DNA from: Clostridia bacterium | GTDB lineage: Bacteria; Bacillota; Clostridia; Christensenellales; UBA3700 | NCBI GenBank assembly: GCA_029067255.1 | Contig: JAIEEW010000035.1 | Location: forward strand, 1 to 6,390 | Length of the DNA stretch: 6,390 nt | Direction: 5' to 3' | Shown here: positions 1 to 6,390 of the stretch, in pieces | Numbering within the stretch: position 1 is the first letter of the stretch | Layout of the letters: every line of letters starts with the position of its first letter | Program-made: the position numbers and the translations under genes | Notes under the pieces: model-generated | Seen by the model: the letters and a program-made list of their open reading frames with translations, nothing else | What the model was told of the DNA's origin: nothing | Databases searched by the model: none

Positions 1-696
1 ACAATACTTTGTCAATTTACCCGCAAGATCAATCACTTTCTGCCTTGCCAACTCGCTAGTATGCGGATAACTGTGGTAATGAATTCCGTAAATCTCCATT
101 CCGCGTCTCGCCATTCTGTATCCAGCCACAGGGCTGTCGAATCCGCCACTTAGCAGCAGCATACCTCTACCGGCAGTTCCTACAGGCATTCCTTGCGCGC
201 AATCAATTTTTTCAGAGAAAATATATGAGTACCCATTCTCTCTTATATCAACACATATTTCACTTTTCGGATAATATAAATCAACCGTCAATTTGCTATT
301 TATTGACAATAAATATCCGCCAAGCATCGCGGAGATCTGCATACTGTTCTTATCCAACCGCTTATCTGCGCGCTTTGTCGTTACTCTAAACGTACCGTCG
401 ACGGGCATATATTCCGTTATTGCTTCTTTTAGATTTTCATAACTCGTAGGTAATTTCGTCGCAATTGAAAGCGAGTGCAATCCAAACACTTTGCCAACTC
501 TTTCCACTATTTCGTCTTGCATATTTTCGGCAAAATCTTCAATATAATATCTATTCTGAGTGCGAATAAATTTATACTCAATACCCGTCAAAACTTTCTT
601 TATATTCTCTATCAATCTTTTTTCAAATAAGTTTCTATTCTTACCTTTAAGAAAAATTTCCCCATATCTCAACAGAACAACTTTCTTCTTTTCCAT
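1..696 (-). CDS. thiI: tRNA 4-thiouridine synthase ThiI, N-terminal 232 residues (runs off the window)
   Basis: ThiI adenylates U8 of tRNA and replaces its oxygen with sulfur, giving 4-thiouridine; in some bacteria it also serves thiamine thiazole synthesis. The reading frame begins at ATG 696 and stays open to base 1, so the 3' part (family length about 390-480 residues) is missing. The N-terminal motif LRYGEIFLKGKNR (residues 9-21) is the ThiI hallmark of the ferredoxin-like domain. The THUMP region includes FRVTTKRADKRL (about 103-114). The PP-loop ATP-binding motif SGGFDSPVAG is at 183-192; phenylalanine in its fourth position is, from memory, also found in the E. coli enzyme. A GAGG ribosome binding site sits 5 nt before the ATG, inside the end of the desulfurase gene, and the start lies 2 nt after that gene's stop. 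Whether a C-terminal rhodanese domain exists cannot be seen; Bacillus-type ThiI lacks it and relies on the neighbouring desulfurase. Identity is secure. Confidence 0.96.
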   Translation of the reverse strand, partial: MEKKKVVLLRYGEIFLKGKNRNLFEKRLIENIKKVLTGIEYKFIRTQNRYYIEDFAENMQDEIVERVGKVFGLHSLSIATKLPTSYENLKEAITEYMPVDGTFRVTTKRADKRLDKNSMQISAMLGGYLLSINSKLTVDLYYPKSEICVDIRENGYSYIFSEKIDCAQGMPVGTAGRGMLLLSGGFDSPVAGYRMARRGMEIYGIHYHSYPHTSELARQKVIDLAGKLTKYC

Positions 697-698
697 AA

Positions 699-1883
699 TT
701 ACCTCAATTTTAATCTTGTAAGAATACAATCATCCTTACCGTTTGATTTATTCTGATATTTAATAAGTTCTTCCAAACTACTAGCCAAAGCCGATATAAA
801 CTCATCGATCTCTGTTTTTGTATTTTTTTCGCAAAAACTTATTCGAAGCATTCCTTGCGAATAGTCGTCGCCAATTCCCAGAGCCGACGGTATTCTTTTT
901 GTGGATTTTTTAGCGCTACAGGCAGAACCGGTACCGACAATTATCCCCTTATCTTCTATACAATGCACCAACACTTCGCCGCGAGCGCTATTAAGCGCAA
1001 ATGAAAACACGTATGGAGACGAATTTTCCATATCAGTGTTGATTTTTAAGTTATCAAAAGAATCTATAAGCCTGCCATACAAATAATTTCTTAAATCAGC
1101 GACCTTTGAATAATTATCTTTAATATTTATAAAATTGCGTTGTACAACATCAGCAAAAGCCATTATCGACGCAACGTTTTCCGTTGCAGACCTAATGCCT
1201 GATTCTTGACCGCCGCCGAAGACAAAAGTCTTCAAATAAATACCGCTTCTACAATACAAAGCGCCTATTCCTTTCGGGCCGTGAACTTTATGCGCGCTAA
1301 CTGTGTACAAATCTACCCCCAGGGATTTCACGTTCACAGGAAATTTTCCGTAAGCCTGTACGCCGTCGGAATGAAAAATCGCTCTTGGAGATTTACTCTT
1401 TATAAGTTCTGAAATTTTTACAAGATCGTTCAACGCTCCGGTTTCGTTACAAACGTGCATAATCGACACCAACACTACTTTTTCATCCAAAAGTCCTGAT
1501 AATTTCTCCAAATCGGTTCTTCCAAATTTATCGCATGGAGCAAAAACCACGTCGTACCCGCGAACCTTTAATTCCAACGCAGTATTGTATACAGCGCTAT
1601 GTTCGCTAGATCCCACAATAATTTTGCCGGATTTCGCTCTCAATGAACATAAAAGCGCAATATTATCCCCTTCGCTTCCTGATGCGGTAAAAATTATCTC
1701 TTCTCCTTTCGCGCCCATAGATTTAGCGATAACATTTCTCGCATTCTTAATTGCATTTCCACATTCCATCGACTTTCTATACAAAGCGGACGGATTGTAA
1801 AAGTTATTTACGCTAAATTCTTTTATAATGTCTAAACATTTTTCATCCAACTGCGTAGTCGCCGCGTTGTCAAGATAAATCAT
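699..1883 (-). CDS. nifZ: Cysteine desulfurase, NifS/IscS family (NifZ-like, partner of ThiI)
   Basis: This PLP-dependent enzyme of 394 residues takes sulfur from L-cysteine as an enzyme persulfide, leaving alanine. Family marks, numbered from ATG 1883, are: the start MIYLDNAATT; ATGSE-like ASGSEGDN at 67-74; the PLP-stacking His in SEHSA (H95); N146 in CNETG; HSDGVQ at 171-176 with PLP-contacting D173 and Q176; the Schiff-base lysine K199 in SAHKVHGPKG; and the persulfide cysteine C322 in GTGSACSAKK. Length and motifs match a full, active enzyme. The start could be read four codons upstream as TTG, but those bases form the ribosome binding site GAGGTGG, 6 nt from the ATG, and family members begin with (M)IYLDNAATT. 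The gene overlaps the preceding membrane-protein gene by 14 nt and is followed 2 nt later by thiI. By analogy with Bacillus nifZ-thiI it is probably the dedicated sulfur donor for tRNA thiolation; a general Fe-S role (IscS-like) cannot be excluded, though no iscU is visible. The symbol rests on this context. Confidence 0.93.
   Translation of the reverse strand: MIYLDNAATTQLDEKCLDIIKEFSVNNFYNPSALYRKSMECGNAIKNARNVIAKSMGAKGEEIIFTASGSEGDNIALLCSLRAKSGKIIVGSSEHSAVYNTALELKVRGYDVVFAPCDKFGRTDLEKLSGLLDEKVVLVSIMHVCNETGALNDLVKISELIKSKSPRAIFHSDGVQAYGKFPVNVKSLGVDLYTVSAHKVHGPKGIGALYCRSGIYLKTFVFGGGQESGIRSATENVASIMAFADVVQRNFINIKDNYSKVADLRNYLYGRLIDSFDNLKINTDMENSSPYVFSFALNSARGEVLVHCIEDKGIIVGTGSACSAKKSTKRIPSALGIGDDYSQGMLRISFCEKNTKTEIDEFISALASSLEELIKYQNKSNGKDDCILTRLKLR
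701..705 (-). promoter_or_regulatory. Ribosome binding site of thiI
   Basis: GAGGT on the minus strand, with 5 nt between its GAGG core and ATG 696. It is built from the last sense codons and the stop codon of the desulfurase gene. The same heptamer TTGAGGT also precedes the desulfurase start, so the two sulfur genes carry nearly the same strong signal. Confidence 0.78.
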
Positions 1884-2361
1884 GCGCCACCTCAATCAAC
1901 GAATACATATAATCGTCTAGATTCAATAAGTATTTTTTACCCGATAATTTTAACACATATCTACTCTCCGCGCAACCATTCGGGGATAAGGCAATAATTT
2001 TTCCGTAATCGTTTCCAACGCAATACTTTTCCAAATTTAATTTATCGCAATCGCTTTCAAATACGGTCTTAATCATAATCCCATATGATTTAGCAACCTT
2101 CAAAACACCGCCGTCAAATTTAATTATCAACTCATAGCAAAGAAAAATAGTACAAAATTGAATTATCAAAATCAAAACCAGAGCAACAGAATAATAAATT
2201 AAATCAAAATAGTTTCCATTCCCCAAACAAGCAATCACTCCTATAATTATTGTTAAAAGTCCAATCAAACAAATTATTAGAAGAATACTTTTCAAGATTA
2301 ACCTATCTTGATTTGCGATCTTTTGCGTGTATTTAATTTTTTCCATCTCAAACTTGTTCAT
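1870..2361 (-). CDS. Unrecognised two-helix membrane protein with a cytoplasmic C-terminal domain
   Basis: I do not recognise this 163-residue protein and assign no function. It has a short basic N-terminus (K3, K8, K10, K14, R20), a long hydrophobic stretch at about 21-46, a short loop with GNGNYFD, and a second hydrophobic stretch at about 54-80. A soluble tail of about 80 residues starts with K81, K88, K91 and K98. The positive-inside rule suggests a hairpin with both ends in the cytoplasm. The tail alternates hydrophobic and polar residues and ends in GKKYLLNLDDYMYSLIE, which looks like a small beta-rich domain followed by a helix; a bacterial PH-like fold is one possibility, from pattern only. 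No signal peptidase site or lipobox is seen. The start is uncertain: ATG 2361 lies 5 nt after the mutS2 stop with only a weak upstream purine run (AAAG), and a second ATG lies at 2346. Its last codons contain the ribosome binding site and start of the desulfurase gene, so it is probably a genuine translated member of the operon. Confidence 0.8.
   Translation of the reverse strand: MNKFEMEKIKYTQKIANQDRLILKSILLIICLIGLLTIIIGVIACLGNGNYFDLIYYSVALVLILIIQFCTIFLCYELIIKFDGGVLKVAKSYGIMIKTVFESDCDKLNLEKYCVGNDYGKIIALSPNGCAESRYVLKLSGKKYLLNLDDYMYSLIEVAHDLS
1887..1893 (-). promoter_or_regulatory. Ribosome binding site deciding the desulfurase start
   Basis: GAGGTGG on the minus strand, with 6 nt between its GAGG core and ATG 1883. 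It lies within the Glu-Val-Ala codons near the end of the upstream membrane-protein gene, which implies translational coupling. It makes the four-codon longer TTG start at 1895 unlikely, since that start would lie in front of its own binding site. Confidence 0.8.
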
Positions 2362-2366
2362 ATTCT

Positions 2367-4727
2367 TTAATTCAAAGTAGCAATCGTAACTCCGCTTTCG
2401 CCTTCTCCGTACTTACCCAATCTAAATGATTTGATATGCGCAGACGATTTCAAATACTCTTGAACAGCCTTTCTCAATATTCCCGTTCCTTTACCATGCA
2501 CAATTCTTATTTCTTCACAATTATGCAGCATTGCTTCGCTGATATAATTATCAAGATTAAACAACGCTTCGTCAACGCGTTGTCCAATTAGATTTATCTC
2601 AAATGAAAACGGCTTGTTGGTAAATTCCTTACTCAAAGTAACTTTGACTTGCTCTTTTTCCATATGCAAATCAACTCTTTGACAATTATCAAATTTAACG
2701 TTGGTAGTCAATATGCCCATCTTGACTTGATATTCTCGCTTTTTATCATTTATCTTCTGCACTTCCCCTACTTTTTCAAGAGATTTTACAAATACGTTAT
2801 CACCTACTTTAATTTCACCGTCAATGAAATCATAGGAATTTATCGGTTTTTCTTCATCGACACGAATATCACCTAGTTTCTTCTTTAATCGCCTTGCCTC
2901 AAACAACGCTTCTTCGTCGCCTTTTTTCACTTGTTCCTTTAACTCTTCCAGCAAATCTTCCGCTTCGTCTAAATAATCGGATAAAAGATCCTTTGCTGAT
3001 TTCCGCATCTTCTCTTCCAATTTGCGCTTTTGTTCATTTAAGTCTTCCAATGCCTTTTTCGCTTCCTGTGTCGATTTTTCTGACATTTCGTAATTTTCTT
3101 TTGCCTTGCGCTCATACTCTAATGCGTCGCGTCTGGATTTTTCTGCTCCTTTTATAACGTTATCAAACGCGATCTTATCTTTCGACAATCTACTTCTAGC
3201 GCCATCGACAACACATTGCTTCAAACCCAACGCCGTTGCTATTTCCAAAGCGTTGGAAGACGCCGAATGCCCCATTATAAGCCGATACGTCGGAGCAAAA
3301 GTCTGCGGATCAAAGTCCATTCCTGCCATAGCAACGTCTTTTTCAGCAAAAGAATATTCTTTCAACTCATTATAGTGAGTACTTGTTATCGTTTTACATC
3401 CCTTATTCTTAAAATAGTCTATCAAACTTATCGCCAAAGCGCTACCTTCTGTCGGGTCTGTTCCGCCGCCTAATTCATCCAATAGTAACAGACAATTCTC
3501 GCTGACGTGATTAGCAATATAAATCAAATTTGTTATATGAGAAGAGAACGTCGATAAGTTCTGCTCAATGTTCTGCTCGTCGCCAATATCGCAAAACACA
3601 TTTTCAAAAATTGCCAATTTACTATCGCCGTCGCACGAAGGAAATATACCGCTTGCGACCATCAACGAAAGAATCCCCACCAATTTAAGACAAACTGTTT
3701 TACCGCCGGTATTCGGTCCGGTGATCAATAACGTATTATACTCGCCACCTATGCTTACAGACACAGGTACGACTTTTTCTTTATCAATTAACGGATGTCT
3801 ACCATCTATGATATTAACGTTGCCACTATTGTTGATCTCAACTCGCTTACCTTTAATCTCCTGCGCATATCTAGCCTTTGCAAAAATCGCATCAATATTA
3901 GCAATCGTTTTATAAGAAAGCGTCAACATTTCGCATACGTAAGTGATTTTTTGTGAAAAAAACTGTAAAATCCTTTCAATTTCGTTATTTTCTTCCGCAT
4001 TCAAGGCTCTTAACTCATTGTTTAACTCCACAATTGCCATAGGTTCAACGTAAACAGTTGCGCCAGATGACGATTGGTCGTGTACCAATCCTTTAATCTG
4101 CTTTGAATACTCGCTCTTCAATGGTATAACGTACCGATTATTACGCATTGTAATCAAAGAATCTTGCAAATAACTACTGTAATTAGAAGACGTAACGTAA
4201 GAATTAAGTTTTTGGCGAATCCGCTCATTGCAATTTCTTATACTTTGACGAATAGATTTTAACGCAGAAGAAGCATTATCACTTACTTCGTTTTCACCAA
4301 GAATACTCTGGTAAATGCTATTTTCTAACTCATTTTCAATAAATAAGTTAGCGATCAACGCTTTAATATCCCCTAATTCTCCATCATTTATTTGATTTAT
4401 CGCCCCATAAAGCAATCTCGAAGTACGTAATAATCTACCTACTTTTAGTATATCTGCGCAAGACAGCGTAGCGTGTTTACTTGCGTTATTCAATATTTCT
4501 GACATGTCGTCAACAGAAAATGTAGGCGATACACAATGCTCAAACATAACTTTGTACGCTTGCTCCGTTAAATCCAACAAATACTCCGCCTGCTCCAGTC
4601 CTATTGCAGGTTTTATGGATAAAACGGTATTTTTTGCAATATCGGACGACGTATAATTTGCAATAGCCGATAATATCTTGTCATATTCCAGTATTCGCAA
4701 ACTTTTCCTGTTTATAAACTTGCCCAT
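2367..4727 (-). CDS. mutS2: MutS2: ATPase with KOW-like and Smr domains
   Basis: MutS2 is a MutS paralogue that lacks the mismatch-recognition domain. In Bacillus it binds collided ribosomes and splits them; in other bacteria it is reported to limit recombination. The protein has 786 residues, matching the usual length of about 785. Order of parts: family N-terminus with KSLRILEYDKILSAI (8-22); core/lever and clamp region to about 310, including SSSGATVYVEP (219-229); ATPase with Walker A GPNTGGKT (337-344), signature region NLSTFSSH (390-397) and Walker B LLLLDELGGGTDP (413-425); charged coiled coil (about 520-620); KOW/SH3-like segment (about 635-685); and Smr domain (about 709-786). The Smr HGKGTGILR motif is intact (744-752), but the LDLR motif reads INLIG (711-715), so the acidic and basic residues are missing. 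The ATPase motifs are complete, so ribosome or DNA remodelling is the likelier activity. The start is 4 nt after the U32 stop; the AGGGGAG site is 12 nt from the ATG, which is long, but no other in-frame start fits the family N-terminus. Confidence 0.96.
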   Translation of the reverse strand: MGKFINRKSLRILEYDKILSAIANYTSSDIAKNTVLSIKPAIGLEQAEYLLDLTEQAYKVMFEHCVSPTFSVDDMSEILNNASKHATLSCADILKVGRLLRTSRLLYGAINQINDGELGDIKALIANLFIENELENSIYQSILGENEVSDNASSALKSIRQSIRNCNERIRQKLNSYVTSSNYSSYLQDSLITMRNNRYVIPLKSEYSKQIKGLVHDQSSSGATVYVEPMAIVELNNELRALNAEENNEIERILQFFSQKITYVCEMLTLSYKTIANIDAIFAKARYAQEIKGKRVEINNSGNVNIIDGRHPLIDKEKVVPVSVSIGGEYNTLLITGPNTGGKTVCLKLVGILSLMVASGIFPSCDGDSKLAIFENVFCDIGDEQNIEQNLSTFSSHITNLIYIANHVSENCLLLLDELGGGTDPTEGSALAISLIDYFKNKGCKTITSTHYNELKEYSFAEKDVAMAGMDFDPQTFAPTYRLIMGHSASSNALEIATALGLKQCVVDGARSRLSKDKIAFDNVIKGAEKSRRDALEYERKAKENYEMSEKSTQEAKKALEDLNEQKRKLEEKMRKSAKDLLSDYLDEAEDLLEELKEQVKKGDEEALFEARRLKKKLGDIRVDEEKPINSYDFIDGEIKVGDNVFVKSLEKVGEVQKINDKKREYQVKMGILTTNVKFDNCQRVDLHMEKEQVKVTLSKEFTNKPFSFEINLIGQRVDEALFNLDNYISEAMLHNCEEIRIVHGKGTGILRKAVQEYLKSSAHIKSFRLGKYGEGESGVTIATLN

Positions 4728-4731
4728 AAAC

Positions 4732-6390
4732 TCATTTTACTCCCCTAAATAAATGTCCATAAGTAGAATTATCGACACTTACGCCACTTTTTTTAACAAA
4801 ATCATTTATTATATTTACTATTTCGTCTTGACTGCAATACCTTAAATCTAAATAAAAATTGCTATTTAAGAGCGATAATTTATTCCTAACGTCCACAGTC
4901 TGTTGATTGTATAATTCAAATTGACAATATTTAAACTTCAATCTCCTTACTTTATATTCCCCGCGCTTATCAAAATATGAAAAGTTTTCATCGTATTTAC
5001 AATTAGAACAGTCGCATCGAGTACTTACCTGTATTGGACAATGCAACAACGTCATAATCGGCAATTTTCCAAAACCGTATATCAACGCATTATCAATTAA
5101 TTCGTTTTTATTTAATTCAATTGAATTTACAGCGCAGTCTAGCCCTAGAATATTCCGATAATTATCATTGTAAATATTTAGTCCAATCCCGCCTAATATT
5201 TCCTTATTAAATTCTTTCGCCAAGTAAACAGCGTAAAGATTATCTGCAACAATTCCGTCAAATAGTTCAATACAATTTTTAAGCATTTTTGCAATTATAT
5301 CGTAGTCATCACCACGCGCAACTCTCGGCAATTTTAGAAATATTTTTTCTATATTATTCTTAATTAACCCATCTTTTAGAATAATATTAAGGTTTTTAGC
5401 CAAATTTATGCTAATTGGCAAACATAATCTGATTTTAGAATTTAGTTTACTAAGCGCCAAGAAATCCTGCTCTTTCCCATCAACTTCCACGTAAATATTG
5501 TTGGATGCAGCGTAAGGTTTAGCGCGCAAATATTGCGACAATGAATTATCAAACGTTACCGCTTGTCGCGCTTGCTCAAAATTCTCTATGAGTTTTTCTC
5601 GCAGTTTTTCTACCGCTTCTCGTCTTAAATTATTAAGTGTCGACTTAGGAATAAAACAAGGCTTACTCCTGTCAGTTTCAAACTCAATATCTTGCTCCGA
5701 ACTTTCAAAGTCGCTTTCGCCCAACCTTAGCAATTGCTCAGATACACTTTCCTTCGACGCTCCGCAAGATTTTGCTTCTTGAACAGTATCTCCTATGACA
5801 ATAGATTCAACTCCCCTGCTTTCTGCTCTTAATTCCAACCGTTCGCCCACATTTGCTTTTAATACAAATTTTATGGATAATTTAGGCGAAATATTGTTAT
5901 ATTTATCTATTTGAATTTTTTCAGAAGTCAAATAAACTTTGCTTCCCAAATCAAATTTTTTATTTCCATAAATATAATATAATTCGTTTATCTTTTTTAA
6001 ATTATCTACGCTAAATCCGCCGAGTTCCTTACCATTTTTTATGATTTTGACTCCGTCGCCAATATTTAGTTCGCTTTTATATTTAATTTTGAGCGCGCCC
6101 TTGTCAAATCCCACTACTTCGCCAATCTCTTCTCCAATATTTCCGTTTACTTTTTCAAAAATTATATCCTTACTGTTTTCATAATTATATCCGAGCGTGA
6201 AATTGCCCCTGTTATACGCCCGTTTTAATGATGAATAATCAATTTTTTCATTCTTAGAAAGCAAAACGTTGTCTGCCGCTTTTCTGTATTGAGCGACGAC
6301 GTTTCCGACATAATGCGGTTGCTTCAATCTGCCTTCAATCTTCAAACTATCGACACCTGCGCAATATAATTCTTCTATTTTATCTATAAG
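4732..6390 (-). CDS. U32-family protein with DUF3656-type middle region (RlhA/collagenase-like), 5' end outside the window
   Basis: U32 proteins were first called collagenase-like peptidases, but characterised members (TrhP, RlhA, UbiU/UbiV) act in tRNA or rRNA hydroxylation or quinone hydroxylation, and UbiU/UbiV carry a [4Fe-4S] cluster. The frame is open to base 6390, so 552 C-terminal residues are visible and perhaps 200 are missing. At the visible N-terminus, AGVDSLKIEGRLKQPHYVG (residues 11-29) is the conserved end of the first U32 domain. A middle region (about 150-280) ends in PKSTLNNLRREAVEKLRE, typical of DUF3656. The second barrel-like half follows, with GFGKLPIMTLLHCPIQ at about 439-454, a cysteine cluster (C451, C459, C461, C464, C489) and the terminal GHLFRGV, a divergent form of the family FTRGHFYRGV ending. 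TTG 6345 can be read as a start but lies inside the conserved motif, so the true start is upstream of the window. It precedes mutS2 by 4 nt. The exact substrate cannot be told from this part. Confidence 0.9.
   Translation of the reverse strand, partial: LIDKIEELYCAGVDSLKIEGRLKQPHYVGNVVAQYRKAADNVLLSKNEKIDYSSLKRAYNRGNFTLGYNYENSKDIIFEKVNGNIGEEIGEVVGFDKGALKIKYKSELNIGDGVKIIKNGKELGGFSVDNLKKINELYYIYGNKKFDLGSKVYLTSEKIQIDKYNNISPKLSIKFVLKANVGERLELRAESRGVESIVIGDTVQEAKSCGASKESVSEQLLRLGESDFESSEQDIEFETDRSKPCFIPKSTLNNLRREAVEKLREKLIENFEQARQAVTFDNSLSQYLRAKPYAASNNIYVEVDGKEQDFLALSKLNSKIRLCLPISINLAKNLNIILKDGLIKNNIEKIFLKLPRVARGDDYDIIAKMLKNCIELFDGIVADNLYAVYLAKEFNKEILGGIGLNIYNDNYRNILGLDCAVNSIELNKNELIDNALIYGFGKLPIMTLLHCPIQVSTRCDCSNCKYDENFSYFDKRGEYKVRRLKFKYCQFELYNQQTVDVRNKLSLLNSNFYLDLRYCSQDEIVNIINDFVKKSGVSVDNSTYGHLFRGVK
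4740..4746 (-). promoter_or_regulatory. Ribosome binding site upstream of mutS2, with long spacing
   Basis: AGGGGAG on the minus strand, inside the last codons of the U32 gene. It is 12 nt from the mutS2 ATG at 4727, longer than the usual 5-9. It is only 4 nt from an out-of-frame ATG at 4735 that overlaps the U32 stop as ATGA and opens a 7-codon frame. The site itself is a strong match; which ATG it serves is uncertain. Confidence 0.55.

Noticed and set aside
183..270. Search for a CRISPR array, tandem repeats, IS ends, tRNA genes or riboswitch-like leaders, here and across the rest of the window.
   Set aside because: None was seen by eye; essentially all bases are accounted for by coding sequence. 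Weak dispersed inverted repeats cannot be excluded without computation.
901..1800. Plus-strand open frames of 61-71 codons opposite the desulfurase gene.
   Set aside because: They lie inside a complete conserved gene and have no family motif.
1884..1895. Longer desulfurase start at TTG 1895 (adds Met-Arg-Trp-Arg).
   Set aside because: These bases form the ribosome binding site for ATG 1883, and the family N-terminus begins at MIYLDNAATT.
2362..2366. Search for a promoter, terminator or small RNA between mutS2 and the membrane-protein gene, and likewise at the other three junctions.
   Set aside because: The gaps are 5 nt or less or are overlaps, and no hairpin followed by a T-run was seen at any gene end.
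2649..3473. Several overlapping plus-strand open frames of 75-89 codons opposite the 3' half of mutS2.
   Set aside because: They are antisense to a complete mutS2 reading frame, overlap each other in different frames and resemble no known protein.
3568..3915. Plus-strand open frame of 115 codons opposite the ATPase part of mutS2.
   Set aside because: It lies wholly inside a well-supported gene on the other strand, has no recognisable motif, and is what an antisense frame of a conserved gene would give by chance.
5588..5782. Plus-strand open frame of 64 codons opposite the U32 gene; serine- and leucine-rich.
   Set aside because: The composition is the expected mirror of the charged DUF3656-type region on the other strand; there is no independent support.
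6343..6345. TTG 6345 as the start of the U32 gene.
   Set aside because: The frame stays open to the window edge and the codons before it encode AGVDS, part of the conserved AGVDSLKIEGR motif, so the gene is cut by the window rather than starting here.

Overview
The window is a stretch of an AT-rich bacterial chromosome (by eye roughly 35-38% GC) in which every recognisable gene lies on the minus strand. There are five genes packed head to tail with almost no intergenic DNA. The gene content points to a low-GC Gram-positive bacterium (Bacillota, most likely Clostridia-like): a MutS2 with a C-terminal Smr domain, a long U32 protein of the DUF3656/RlhA-like type, and a cysteine desulfurase next to a ThiI as in the Bacillus nifZ-thiI pair. 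No species-level assignment is possible from this sequence alone.

In the direction of transcription (high to low coordinates) the layout is as follows. First is the 3' part of a U32-family gene (6390 to 4732, with its 5' end outside the window). Next is a complete mutS2 (4727 to 2367), then an unrecognised two-helix membrane protein of 163 residues (2361 to 1870). A complete cysteine desulfurase (1883 to 699) follows, and last is the 5' part of thiI (696 to 1, running off the window). The junctions are a 4 nt gap, a 5 nt gap, a 14 nt overlap and a 2 nt gap. No promoter, terminator or stable RNA fits between the genes, so they are probably one transcript whose promoter and terminator both lie outside the window.

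The recognisable genes share a translation and RNA-modification theme. Characterised U32 proteins hydroxylate tRNA or rRNA, or act in ubiquinone synthesis. MutS2 of Bacillus recognises collided ribosomes and also has a recombination-related literature. The desulfurase is the expected sulfur donor for ThiI, which makes 4-thiouridine at position 8 of tRNA. The membrane protein is the only gene whose role cannot be read from its sequence.

Nothing here is a clearly new system. The points most worth checking are the degenerate first motif of the MutS2 Smr domain, the unknown membrane protein translationally coupled to the desulfurase, the cysteine cluster of the U32 protein, and a tiny reading frame that takes the best ribosome-binding-site spacing at the start of mutS2. 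There is no stretch longer than 300 bases without a gene.
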